A stretch of 64,000 bases of DNA, taken from JBLEFH01 sp047345645. GTDB lineage: Bacteria > Pseudomonadota > Alphaproteobacteria > Rhodobacterales > Rhodobacteraceae. Position 1 is the first letter of the stretch; each line of letters starts with the position of its first letter. A program made the translations under genes and the position numbers. This document shows, piece after piece, positions 1-8,129 of this stretch. The stretch is taken from NCBI GenBank assembly GCA_047345645.1, contig JBLEFH010000003.1; one strand, written 5' to 3'. The notes under the pieces were generated by a model that saw only the letters and a program-made list of their open reading frames with translations, was not told the origin of the DNA and made no database searches.

Positions 1-3000
1 CGTGCCGCCACCAACAGGCGTGCCCGTGCCTTTCAGATCGATAAAGTTGCGGAAACTGTCGGTCCCATCAAGCAGATAGACAGAGCCGTCCGTGTCCAGA
101 CCATCATTGTCGAGATCGAAGCCCACGGCCACAAGCTCAGGTTCAAACTGACCAATCGTGACATCCACGGAGATCCGCGTGTCCTCCGTGATCACATAAT
201 CCGTTCCCAGAAACGCGCGCTTCCAGTGGTTGTCATTCAACGCCAGCGTCGCGCCACCATCCTCGACGACATAGTTGTTTCCGCCGTCTTGATTGCCCGT
301 GTACCCGACAATGCTGTCTTGACTGAAGGTCACATCGAACACCGTGTCAGAGCCGGGCTCGCCAGAATCACCCTCCGTCACCGTGAAGCTCACCGACGAT
401 TGCGAGGTTTGTGCGCCGTCCGAGGCGGTGATCGTCAAGTTGAGCGGCTCGCCTGCGGTGAAACTTGCGCCTTCGGCGACGACGATATCAGTACCGACGA
501 TTTCGAAACGGGCGTCGTCCACGGTGAAGGTCACCGGATTGCCCTCTGGATCGGTCGACTCGACCGTGCCAACCACATCGCCAGCTTCGATATCGTCTGC
601 GAAAGTCGCATCGCCGGTGTAGACGGGCGCGCTCGGCGCTTCGTCGACGATGGCTTCGGTGACGGTGAAGCTCACCGAGGACTGCGAGGTCTGCGCGCCA
701 TCAGATGCGGTGATCGTCAGGTTGAGCGGCTCGCCCGCGGTGAAGGTTGCGCCCTCGGCGACGACAATGTCGGTGCCGATGATTTCGAAGCGAGCGTCGT
801 CAACGGCGAAGGTCACCGGGTTGCCTTCGGGGTCGGTCGACTCGACCGAGCCGACTACATCGCCAGCTTCGATATCGTCTGCAAAGGTCGCATCGCCCGT
901 GTAGACCGGCGCGCTCGGCGCTTCGTCGACGATGGCTTCCGTGACGGTGAAGGTGACCGACGATTGCGAGGTTTGCGCGCCGTCCGAGGCGGTGATCGTC
1001 AGGTTCAGCGGCTCACCAGCGGTGAAGGTCGCGCCGTCGGCGACGACGATGTCGGTGCCGATGATATCGAAACGGGCGTCGTCAACGGTGAAGGTCACCG
1101 GGTTGCCTTCGGGGTCCGTCGACTCGACCGTGCCCACGACGTCGCCAGCTTCGATGTCGTCCGCGAAGGTCGCGTCGCCGGTGTAGACCGGCGCGCTCGG
1201 CGCTTCGTCGACGATGGCTTCGGTGACGGTGAAGGTGACCGACGATTGCGAGGTTTGTGCGCCGTCAGATGCGGTGATCGTCAGGTTCAGCGGCTCGCCG
1301 GCGGTAAAGGTTGCGCCGTCGGCGACGACAATGTCGGTGCCGATGACTTCGAAACGCGTGTCGTCCGCGGTGAAGGTCACCGGGTTGCCTTCGGGGTCGG
1401 TCGCCGAGACGCTGCCGACGACCGTGCCAGCGGCGATGTCATTGGTGAAGCCCGCATCACCGCTGTAGAGCGGGGCGGTCGGGGCTTCGTCGACATCGTT
1501 GACGGTGATGATCACGTCCTGCGCGACGCTATTGCCGCCTTCGTCGGTTGCGGTGACTTCGACCTCATAGCTGGATTTGGCTTCGAAATCAGCCGCTTCA
1601 GACAAGGTCAGTGCGCCGCTTGTGGCATCGACCAGCACGAGCGCCGCATCGGCGCCGCCGGTGATCGCGTAGGTGACTGTGCCCGGCGTGTCGCCGGTGG
1701 TCGTGTCGGAGACCACATCGGAGGCGGCGACGCTGCCGGCTTCGGTGACGCCCTCGTCCATGGTGAATTCGCCAGGCACGTCAAAGCGCGGGCCGAAATC
1801 GGGCGTGCCGCCAACGGCGGTCAGCGCGAGGACATCGACATTCGGGCCGTTACCGTCATTGAGGAAGAGCGACAGGGTGTTTTCGCCTTCTTCCAGCGTG
1901 ACTTGCGTGACCAGCACCTTCCAATCGTTGAACGCATCCGAGCCGCTACCTGTGGGCGCGAAAGAGAGCGTCTCAACCGTCGCACCGTCAAGCCGGACCT
2001 GCGCGCTGCGCGTGGTCGACGAGGCATAGCGGATGTGCAGATCATAGGTGCCGGAGAGTGGTGCATTCACCGTGTAGCTGATACCGTCACCGGTGGCGCC
2101 GAAATCGAGATAGCCTTCGCCGCTGTAGTTCGGTCGCAGGTTGAACGCATCGACGCCGCTGGCGCCCTCGTCCGCGTCATTCGTCTGGGTCAGGATCTTG
2201 CTGCCCGGCGCGCCGGTGCCTTCGCGGAAAATCGCGCCGGTCTCGGCCTGAATGTAGATCGGATCGATCGGAACCGGCTCTGCGGCCACATTGACGGCAT
2301 AGCTTTGCGCGGTGGACGCACCGGCTTCGTCGGTTGCGGTGACCTCGACGTCATAGGTGTTCGGGCCATCCGCGTTGTAAACAGGGGCGTTGATGAAGGT
2401 CAGCGCGCCGGTCGCCGGATCCACGTTGAACAGCGCCGCATCCGCACCGCCGGTGATTGCATAGCTCACATCCTGACCATCGGCATCCTCAGCCAGAAGG
2501 GTCCCGACTTCGGTTTCGCCCTCGAAGAGGTCAAAGGATTGCGGACCTTCGAATTCCGGATCAAGGAAGCTGTAGCTGCCGCCAGCCTCGACAATCGCGA
2601 TCCCGTCGATATTCGGGCCATTGCCCTCAAGCTGGCGGAATGTCAGCACATAGTCGCCATTCGCATCGGTCTCGGTCAGCGCGATGTCGAAGGTCTGCGT
2701 ATCCCAGACGGCAAAGCTGCCCGTGTTCGTGTTCGGCATGTTGAGCACTTCGGTCGTGCCGTTGAATACCGAGATGGGACGCGCCGTGTTCACCGCGCCC
2801 GTGCCGCCATTCGCCCATTTGATCACCAGACCGTAGGTCTCGCTGCCATCCAGCTCGCTCGCCGGAATGGTGATGCTGAACTTGTCCCCGGCGGCCCCGC
2901 CGAAATCAACATAGCCCTCGCCCGAATAGCCCGGACGCAGCCCGTCGGCCGTGTATTCGTTCGGATCATTTGTCGGGTTGGTCTCTTTGTTCTCAATGTT

Positions 3001-3066
3001 CCGACGAACTGTGTCGGTGCTCAGGATGTCGAACTCGGTATCTTGAAAGACAATCGGAAATGCCAT
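1..3066 (-). CDS. Large secreted/surface cadherin-repeat protein with carbohydrate-binding-like modules (5' part; continues beyond window)
   Basis: The reading frame is open from the ATG at 3066 to base 1 (1022 codons) and runs off the edge, so the C-terminus is unseen. Visible order: a CBM6/35- or malectin-like beta-sandwich (about residues 1-155, motif NGPNIDGIAIVE), a cadherin-like domain (to about 255, ends in VEVTATDEAGAS), a second similar sandwich (about 256-420, motif NGPNVDVLALTAV), another cadherin-like domain, then four tandem 94-residue repeats and a new domain near residue 905. Acidic composition, absence of lysine-rich stretches and absence of an N-terminal signal peptide suit a type I secretion substrate whose signal lies at the missing C-terminus. 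Role in adhesion, biofilm or polysaccharide binding is inferred from the modules. A 775-bp regulatory region separates it from the divergent LuxR gene. Confidence 0.8.
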   Translation of the reverse strand, partial: MAFPIVFQDTEFDILSTDTVRRNIENKETNPTNDPNEYTADGLRPGYSGEGYVDFGGAAGDKFSITIPASELDGSETYGLVIKWANGGTGAVNTARPISVFNGTTEVLNMPNTNTGSFAVWDTQTFDIALTETDANGDYVLTFRQLEGNGPNIDGIAIVEAGGSYSFLDPEFEGPQSFDLFEGETEVGTLLAEDADGQDVSYAITGGADAALFNVDPATGALTFINAPVYNADGPNTYDVEVTATDEAGASTAQSYAVNVAAEPVPIDPIYIQAETGAIFREGTGAPGSKILTQTNDADEGASGVDAFNLRPNYSGEGYLDFGATGDGISYTVNAPLSGTYDLHIRYASSTTRSAQVRLDGATVETLSFAPTGSGSDAFNDWKVLVTQVTLEEGENTLSLFLNDGNGPNVDVLALTAVGGTPDFGPRFDVPGEFTMDEGVTEAGSVAASDVVSDTTTGDTPGTVTYAITGGADAALVLVDATSGALTLSEAADFEAKSSYEVEVTATDEGGNSVAQDVIITVNDVDEAPTAPLYSGDAGFTNDIAAGTVVGSVSATDPEGNPVTFTADDTRFEVIGTDIVVADGATFTAGEPLNLTITASDGAQTSQSSVTFTVTEAIVDEAPSAPVYTGDATFADDIEAGDVVGTVESTDPEGNPVTFTVDDARFDIIGTDIVVADGATFTAGEPLNLTITASDGAQTSQSSVTFTVTEAIVDEAPSAPVYTGDATFADDIEAGDVVGSVESTDPEGNPVTFAVDDARFEIIGTDIVVAEGATFTAGEPLNLTITASDGAQTSQSSVSFTVTEAIVDEAPSAPVYTGDATFADDIEAGDVVGTVESTDPEGNPVTFTVDDARFEIVGTDIVVAEGASFTAGEPLNLTITASDGAQTSQSSVSFTVTEGDSGEPGSDTVFDVTFSQDSIVGYTGNQDGGNNYVVEDGGATLALNDNHWKRAFLGTDYVITEDTRISVDVTIGQFEPELVAVGFDLDNDGLDTDGSVYLLDGTDSFRNFIDLKGTGTPVGGGT
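366..1493 (-). repeat. Four tandem 282-bp repeats encoding 94-aa cadherin-like units
   Basis: The unit recurs at exact 282-bp spacing (boundaries near 1493, 1211, 929, 647 and 366). Each encodes a domain beginning about APVYTGDATFADDIEAGDVV and ending VTFTVTEAIVDE. The first unit (AGFTNDIAAGTVV) has diverged; the other three are nearly identical at DNA level, which points to recent duplication or gene conversion. Copy number is probably variable between strains. Confidence 0.9.
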
Positions 3067-3841
3067 GGCGTCCTCGCTTAACTCTGGAATTGGTGCTGCA
3101 CCGCGTGCCGCGCGTCATTGCGACTTGCGGTGCTGGCTGAGCGTTTCGGTGAATGATGGTGTGGTTTGCGTGCGGAGCGGCGCGCCGCCCCGAGGTGCCG
3201 AGGATGCGCGGCGTCCTGCGTCGCGCCCGTCGGCTGGAAATGGTTTGGTTTATGGGGGGCCGTTCGCGCGACGTCGGAAGTCTCGGCTTCCACGTGATCA
3301 CAGTCGATAAAGTTAACGCGCATTTTGAAGGCCCCCACCTTGCAGTCCGTTCAGTCTGTGGTGACAGGCGTCGGCAATCTATTGCCCAAAACGACGAAAA
3401 TGCGCAGCTTTCTTGCGCCGCTGTTTACGAAATATAAAGGTATATAAACGAAACGTTAACGCGATTTTGGCTGTTCTACGCGTTTCGTTTAGAAGAGCGG
3501 CATCGGGCGGAATCGGTTAATTGGTTAAGCGCTTAACATTTCGCTCGCCGAGGCGTTTGGACAGGTTTCCAAACGCGACTTTGTTAACTTTCAAAACCTG
3601 AACACTCTAAAATAATTAACGATTTTTTCAGTTTCATAAAATGATGAACAATCGCGGCTAAGATGTTAACACCAAAGGAAAAATGTTAATCTGTAACAAT
3701 TTTTTAGCGTTTTTGAGTAGGTCACGTCTACTCAAAACGGCAATTTTTTGCTTGTTGGAGCGCTGCCTTTCGGACAACTTTAATAAATTGATTAAAGGGG
3801 GCGGCCGCTCTCACGGGTTAGGGGAGCGGCTGAGAGGTGAT
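3067..3841. other. Long divergent intergenic region, AT-rich in its right half
   Basis: About 775 bp lie between the divergent starts of the repeat protein (3066) and the LuxR-type gene (3842). No convincing gene is present; the short open frames lack ribosome-binding sites and family features. From about 3420 to 3700 the sequence becomes AT-rich with several GTTAAC motifs (near 3312, 3455, 3588, 3665) and two inverted repeats listed separately. Promoters of both flanking genes must lie here, but I cannot place them with confidence. Confidence 0.6.
3445..3537. promoter_or_regulatory. Two inverted repeats, possible operators, in the divergent region
   Basis: TAAACGAAACG at 3445-3455 is repeated inverted as CGTTTCGTTTA at 3481-3491, with a 25-nt spacer. 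Just to the right, GTTAAGCGCTTAAC at 3524-3537 is a perfect 14-bp palindrome. Position between a surface-protein gene and a LuxR-type regulator makes regulator binding plausible; the binding protein is unknown. Confidence 0.4.
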
Positions 3842-4486
3842 ATGACCGTAGCTATTAAACTTGTGAGTGACAGCGAATTTATTATCAACGCACTTGAACG
3901 CGACCTATCGACGCATTTCAAGACAATCGAAAAGCTGACATCGCCGCAAAATTTCTTCGCAAAAGGCGCGGTGTCGAACTGCGTTTTGATTTGGGAAGTC
4001 GGCTCGACCGAAGACTGCATTCGCCAACTCAGTGATGCGAAAAAGCAAGGGCTGGCGCTGCATAACGTGCTGCTCATGCTGCGTTCGGAGACGCAGCTCG
4101 AGGCGCTGGAGCCGATCATGTATGACGTGGGTGCGGTCCTTCAGCCGTCGCTTGATCCGAACGCGATTGCGCGCACGGTTCATGCCATGTCGCCGGATCT
4201 GTGTATCCTGCCGACGATCTATATCAAACGCCCGTCTCGCGCGGCGGCTCTGCCGAACGCATCGCCGCGTCTCGACCGGCTGACGACGCGCGAACGTGCT
4301 GTTTTGGCACGGCTTTCCGAGGGCGATTGCGATAAGGAGATCGCGGCGGCGATGAATATCAGCGACAGCACCGTCCGCGTGCATGTCCGCTCCGTGATCC
4401 GCAAACTCGGGGTTCAGAACCGCATCCAGGCCGCGCTCCACGCGGTCGGCGCGCAGCCCAATCCCTGCGCGTCTTATCGTCACTGA
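3842..4486 (+). CDS. LuxR-family transcriptional regulator with degenerate receiver-like N-terminus
   Basis: 214 aa from the ATG at 3842, chosen because GAGAGGTGAT immediately precedes it; the frame is open upstream to 3683 but that extension has no ribosome-binding site and no family features. C-terminal residues of about 145-205 are a LuxR-type helix-turn-helix (LTTRERAVLARLSEG, then KEIAAAMNISDSTVRVHV). The N-terminal half resembles a response-regulator fold (IKLVSDSEFIINALE, strand-like VLLMLR) but I see no clear acidic pocket with a phospho-acceptor Asp, so it may act without phosphorylation. Divergent from the large repeat protein, which it may regulate (inference). Confidence 0.8.
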   Translation: MTVAIKLVSDSEFIINALERDLSTHFKTIEKLTSPQNFFAKGAVSNCVLIWEVGSTEDCIRQLSDAKKQGLALHNVLLMLRSETQLEALEPIMYDVGAVLQPSLDPNAIARTVHAMSPDLCILPTIYIKRPSRAAALPNASPRLDRLTTRERAVLARLSEGDCDKEIAAAMNISDSTVRVHVRSVIRKLGVQNRIQAALHAVGAQPNPCASYRH

Positions 4487-4954
4487 CAGACCGGCGCGGG
4501 CCGTAGGGGCCGCGCAAAACTGACCGGCTCTGTGCAAGCTCCCGAGCCCATGCCCAGAGCCTTTTGAATTTTCAGTTGAGATTCAAAACATTTCCCAGAA
4601 ATAGAAGATACCGTTAATTTCAGTTAAGCGGGATCTTCTCGCGAATCTGTATTTTCAAAACTGCGCCGTAACTTCTGATTTCTCCCGTTATCAAGCGGTG
4701 CATCGTATTTTTGTAGTATTGAGATATTTTGATCTATCTCTGCGGCCATCCTCTACGCTCCTCCCTTGCGTGGTCGAGATCGCAGATCCGAGAAAGGTAA
4801 GCGCCATGTCGGCCTGAGCACACGCCCCCACTTTGTGCGTCTCCGGTGACAGAACTTACCCTAGCGCGACCGCGGTCCGAACCTTGCGCAGGACTGCGGT
4901 CGTCCTTTTGCGCGCGGACCTCAGCCATCCCCGGTCAGACCCAGCCGTCAACAG
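4487..4954. other. Intergenic region between convergent regulators, with a hairpin
   Basis: 468 bp between the ends of the LuxR-type and Crp-type genes. GACCGCGGTCC (4868-4878) pairs with GGACTGCGGTC (4891-4901) with one mismatch, and TTTT follows at 4905-4908 on the plus strand, so this may be a terminator, although it lies about 380 bp past the LuxR stop. I see no gene here. Confidence 0.45.
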
Positions 4955-5668
4955 TCAGCCGTCGAGATAGCAATCATCGAAGTTGGCGAAAGAAATAAGG
5001 GCGGGCAAATCCTCGAAATGCACCCGCCCCTCTTTGAACGTTAACAATTTCATCTCCCTAAGCTTTCGTAAACAGCGATTCAGATGAATCGATGTCAGCC
5101 CCAGCGCGTCGGAGAGAATGGTTTGCGTCAGCGGGCAATGGAACCCGTCATCGGAGGCCTGGCCCACGCGGCGCAGGCGCTCCCAAAGCTCCAGCATAAT
5201 ATGCGCGGTGCGCGTCACCGCCTGACGGCGCCCGACGCTGGTGAGATGCTCGCACAGCACCGCCTCGTCCCGCGCCGCGGACCAGAGAACCGCCGTGGCG
5301 ATTTTGGGATTGGCCAGCATCAGCTTGGTCATATCCTGCCGCCGCAGTTCGCCCACATGGGCCTCACAGATCGGCGCGATGCTATAGTCGGCATAACGAA
5401 TGGCGAGATTGCGGAGGCCCAGAAAATCCCCCGGCACGTGGAAATCGACGATCTGACGCGCGCCATCGGGAAGGATTTTATAGGAGTAGGCCCAGCCGGA
5501 AATCAGGATAAATGCTTTCGCGTCTTTATCCCCCTCCGTCACGAGATCGCATCCCGATGTACAGAGCCGACCATTTTCCTGAAGCTTGCGAAGCTGAGTG
5601 GTTTCATCCTCAGACAAGCACACGAACGGCGAGAGCTTTCGCTCTAAGGGGGTATGATAGCGAAGCAT
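4955..5668 (-). CDS. Crp/Fnr-family transcriptional regulator
   Basis: 237 aa. Residues of about 20-130 form a cyclic-nucleotide-binding-type beta-barrel (VTEGDKDAKAFILISGWAYSY, then DGARQIVDFHVPGDFLG); about 150-220 form the Crp-type winged helix-turn-helix (LTQTILSDALGLTSIHLNRC). The Cys residues at 17, 37 and 41 do not match the spacing of the FNR iron-sulfur cluster, so oxygen sensing is not supported. The ATG at 5668 follows an AT-rich leader. It sits alone between a convergent LuxR-type gene and a divergent peptidase gene. Confidence 0.85.
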   Translation of the reverse strand: MLRYHTPLERKLSPFVCLSEDETTQLRKLQENGRLCTSGCDLVTEGDKDAKAFILISGWAYSYKILPDGARQIVDFHVPGDFLGLRNLAIRYADYSIAPICEAHVGELRRQDMTKLMLANPKIATAVLWSAARDEAVLCEHLTSVGRRQAVTRTAHIMLELWERLRRVGQASDDGFHCPLTQTILSDALGLTSIHLNRCLRKLREMKLLTFKEGRVHFEDLPALISFANFDDCYLDG

Positions 5669-6221
5669 AAATCCAACCAGTGAGAAATGATTAAAATAAT
5701 GTTGATTTTACCATAATCGGGCCTCGCTGTCATATTTTTACGCATTTGGGACCGGGGAGGATGGTTTCGCGCCACTCCATTTTGCCGCGTTGGCGGCTGC
5801 AGCATAAAGTGTCAGGTGAAAGGGTAAGTATGCGCATTTTTTGAGCGCTCGCGATGGCCTTCGCGAGCGGACATGAACATGTGTCGGAATTTATGTGTGA
5901 ATTCTTCACACTAGCGCAGTGGCCCAAAAAGGGCGTTTGAGGGCGGCTGATCAGGGATGAAACGGTCGCTCTTTTGATCGGGGCGTCGAGACGGCGCCCA
6001 TGGCGAAACTTACGTATATGTCAAATGCTACACACAAATGCGTGATCAAACCCGATTGAGACCATTTGCCGCATAAAACCGACAGAATCACTTTTGAAAT
6101 CAATCGGTGTCGAATGGAACTGAGAAAGCAGGGGGCGACATAATATTGCGAGAATGGTCTGCGGGTCGTAGCTTTATTCTGCCAAACGGCGAATCTTCGA
6201 GACAACCGAAAGGGCTCCACC
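5669..6221. other. Divergent intergenic region with a 17-bp palindrome
   Basis: 553 bp between the Crp-type gene and the M20 peptidase gene. I see no convincing gene. GTGTGAATTCTTCACAC at 5895-5911 is a perfect inverted repeat (7-bp arms, TTC centre) and is a candidate operator. The leader of the peptidase gene includes GAAAGGGCTCCACC just before its ATG. Confidence 0.5.
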
Positions 6222-7541
6222 ATGAACCATCTCCGTAAATTCCGCGCGGCCGCGAGCACGGCGGCACTTCTCACCGCGTCTGTGGCCGTCGCGCAAGACG
6301 ACATTCAGCCGATTGAAGCGACGCTGACCGAGCAGGATCAGGCCATCATCGCTTGGGTGGATGAAAACCGCGATGCGATCCTCGACGAGTTGAAAACCCA
6401 TGTCGATATGAACACCGGCACGGACAATGTCGAAGGGATCGACGCCTATCGCGAGGTGCTTCAGGGCGATTTGCAGGAGCTTGGGTTTGAGACGGAAACG
6501 CGCCCTGCTCCCTCCGTTGAAATCCTGACCTGCGAAGGCGGCGAAATGGCGTTTGCGGACAGCCTGATCGGCACGATCCGGGGCGAGTCCGGAAATCGCA
6601 TTTTCCTCAACGGGCATATGGACACGGTGTTTTCCGCCGATGATGAGTTTCAGACGCTCGAAATCACCGAGGATGGCGTGCTGAAGGGCCCGGGCGTGGG
6701 CGACATGAAGGGCGGCATTGTGGTGATGCTGAACGCCATGCGCGCCGTCGCGGCGCAGGACATGCTGCAAAATGGGCATGTGACGGTCGTGTTCAACTCG
6801 GATGAGGAGATCGGCTCGCTTGGCTCTCGCGCGCTCATCGAGGAGCAGGCCGGAGAGCATGATGTGGGTCTTATTTTCGAATCCGGCGCGAATGACACCA
6901 TGACCCGCTCGCGCAAGGGCTTGGGACAGGCGCGTCTGAAGATCACGGGCCGCGAGTCCCATGCCGGGGCCAACCATCAGGACGGCGTGTCGGCAAATCT
7001 CGAACTCGCCCATAAGGTGATCGCGATTGAAGAGCTAACCGATTACGAGAAGGCCAGCACGGTCAACACCGGCACCATGTCCGGCGGCGAGAAACGCAAC
7101 ACCGTTCCCGGCTGCGCGGAGGCCTATATCGACATGCGCTACATGACGCAGGCGGATGGGGAAGAGCTGAAATCGCAGATCGAGAGCATCGCATCCGAGA
7201 CGGTAGTGCAGAACGAAGCCCATCCGGATTTTCCCCAGGTGGAAAGCTGGGTGGTGCTGCACCGCCCCGCCAAGGAGCAGAACGACGCGGTTGATGAGAT
7301 GCTCGCGACGGTGATGGGTCTCTCGCAGGCTATCGGCGCGCCGGTCACGGGGACGAATGTATCCGGTGGCGGCACGGACGGCTCGATTGCGCAATCGGTG
7401 GGGCTGCCGACGCTCGACAGCCTTGGCCCGGATTCGAGCGGCATCCATTCCTCGCGTGAAGAGTCGACGGCGGACTCGCTGATCGCCCGCACCAAACTGG
7501 CGGCGATTCTGCTCGCGCGGGAGATTCAGGAAGGCATGTAA
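6222..7541 (+). CDS. Periplasmic M20-family metallopeptidase (glutamate carboxypeptidase-like)
   Basis: 439 aa, with an N-terminal signal peptide ending near AVAQD (residues 1-25). M20 metal-site motifs are intact: NGHMDTV with His132 and Asp134, PGVGDMKGG with bridging Asp161, SDEEIGS with catalytic Glu195 and metal ligand Glu196, Asp/Glu in FESGAND, and the C-terminal GIHSSREE. The dimerisation domain is marked by GRESHAGANHQDG. Closest described type by motif is carboxypeptidase G2/ArgE-like exopeptidase with two zinc ions; substrate is not determinable. Monocistronic, with a terminator directly after the stop. Confidence 0.88.
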   Translation: MNHLRKFRAAASTAALLTASVAVAQDDIQPIEATLTEQDQAIIAWVDENRDAILDELKTHVDMNTGTDNVEGIDAYREVLQGDLQELGFETETRPAPSVEILTCEGGEMAFADSLIGTIRGESGNRIFLNGHMDTVFSADDEFQTLEITEDGVLKGPGVGDMKGGIVVMLNAMRAVAAQDMLQNGHVTVVFNSDEEIGSLGSRALIEEQAGEHDVGLIFESGANDTMTRSRKGLGQARLKITGRESHAGANHQDGVSANLELAHKVIAIEELTDYEKASTVNTGTMSGGEKRNTVPGCAEAYIDMRYMTQADGEELKSQIESIASETVVQNEAHPDFPQVESWVVLHRPAKEQNDAVDEMLATVMGLSQAIGAPVTGTNVSGGGTDGSIAQSVGLPTLDSLGPDSSGIHSSREESTADSLIARTKLAAILLAREIQEGM

Positions 7542-7546
7542 TAAGA

Positions 7547-7582
7547 AACGCGCCGGGTCGATCTGGCCCGGCGCGTTTTTCT
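7547..7582 (+). terminator. Rho-independent terminator after the M20 peptidase
   Basis: AACGCGCCGGG (7547-7557) pairs perfectly with CCCGGCGCGTT (7567-7577) across a 9-nt loop, followed by a T run to 7582. Confidence 0.9.
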
Positions 7583-7619
7583 TCGTCGAATACCTGCGTT
7601 GGCTCGAACGCGAGACGGA

Positions 7620-8027
7620 TCAATACATCACCTGATGCAGCATCACCTCAACCGGTCCGTCGCCACGCAGCTTCGCACTCCCGCGCGCGAGGAGCCAGCC
7701 ATCGGCGCGCTCCAGCCTCGCGACAATCTGCACATTCTCGCCGGACGGCACTGCCGGCAGCGACACCTTCACCGCCTTCGCCCCACCCTCACTCTTAAAC
7801 CGCATCGCCGGCGCGGCGCGGCGGCTTTGTAGCTCGCTTTCCGCCCCCTCAAAGACAATCACGATCTCTCCTTCCGGGATCGCTTCGCCATTTGCGGAGA
7901 CAAGCGTGGCGTCAAGAGCGGTCTGTGCGACGGCGCGGTCGGTCAAGGCAACTCCTGTCGTGAGCGTGAAAATGAGCGCTCCGAGGAGGCTCAGATATTT
8001 GCGGCGGGAAATGAGGTTGCGTGTCAT
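7620..8027 (-). CDS. Small exported protein, YbaY/YscW-pilotin-like
   Basis: 135 aa. Positively charged start (MTRNLISRRKYLSLL) and a hydrophobic stretch end in a signal-peptidase site near DRAVAQ. The mature part is beta-rich with a C-terminal pattern (VQIVARLERADGWLLARGSA, then VEVMLHQV) like the YbaY/YscW domain found in some outer-membrane lipoproteins; no lipobox Cys is present, so this would be soluble and periplasmic. Family assignment is tentative. It stands alone, beyond the terminator of the RTX protease gene. Confidence 0.65.
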   Translation of the reverse strand: MTRNLISRRKYLSLLGALIFTLTTGVALTDRAVAQTALDATLVSANGEAIPEGEIVIVFEGAESELQSRRAAPAMRFKSEGGAKAVKVSLPAVPSGENVQIVARLERADGWLLARGSAKLRGDGPVEVMLHQVMY

Positions 8028-8090
8028 GTCGTTGATCCTTCTGACAGCGTGCGGAAAGGGTGACGCGCAAGCCGGCGATGATCAAGCCAC

Positions 8091-8118
8091 AAAAAAGTGG
8101 GGCGCCCGAGAGCGCCCC
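8091..8118 (-). terminator. Rho-independent terminator of the RTX protease gene
   Basis: On the minus strand GGGGCGC (8118-8112) pairs with GCGCCCC (8105-8099) and is followed by six T (8096-8091). It lies 12 nt after the stop at 8130. Confidence 0.88.
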
Positions 8119-8129
8119 ATCTGGGTGTT

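Noticed and set aside
366..1493. CRISPR array
   Set aside because: Repeats are 282 bp and coding with no spacers; they are protein domain repeats.
226..3081. 951-codon plus-strand open frame
   Set aside because: Antisense to the repeat surface protein; GC-rich repeat DNA leaves it open. It is Arg/Gly/Asp-repetitive with no domain, and the minus-strand frame has cadherin-like and CBM-like domains.
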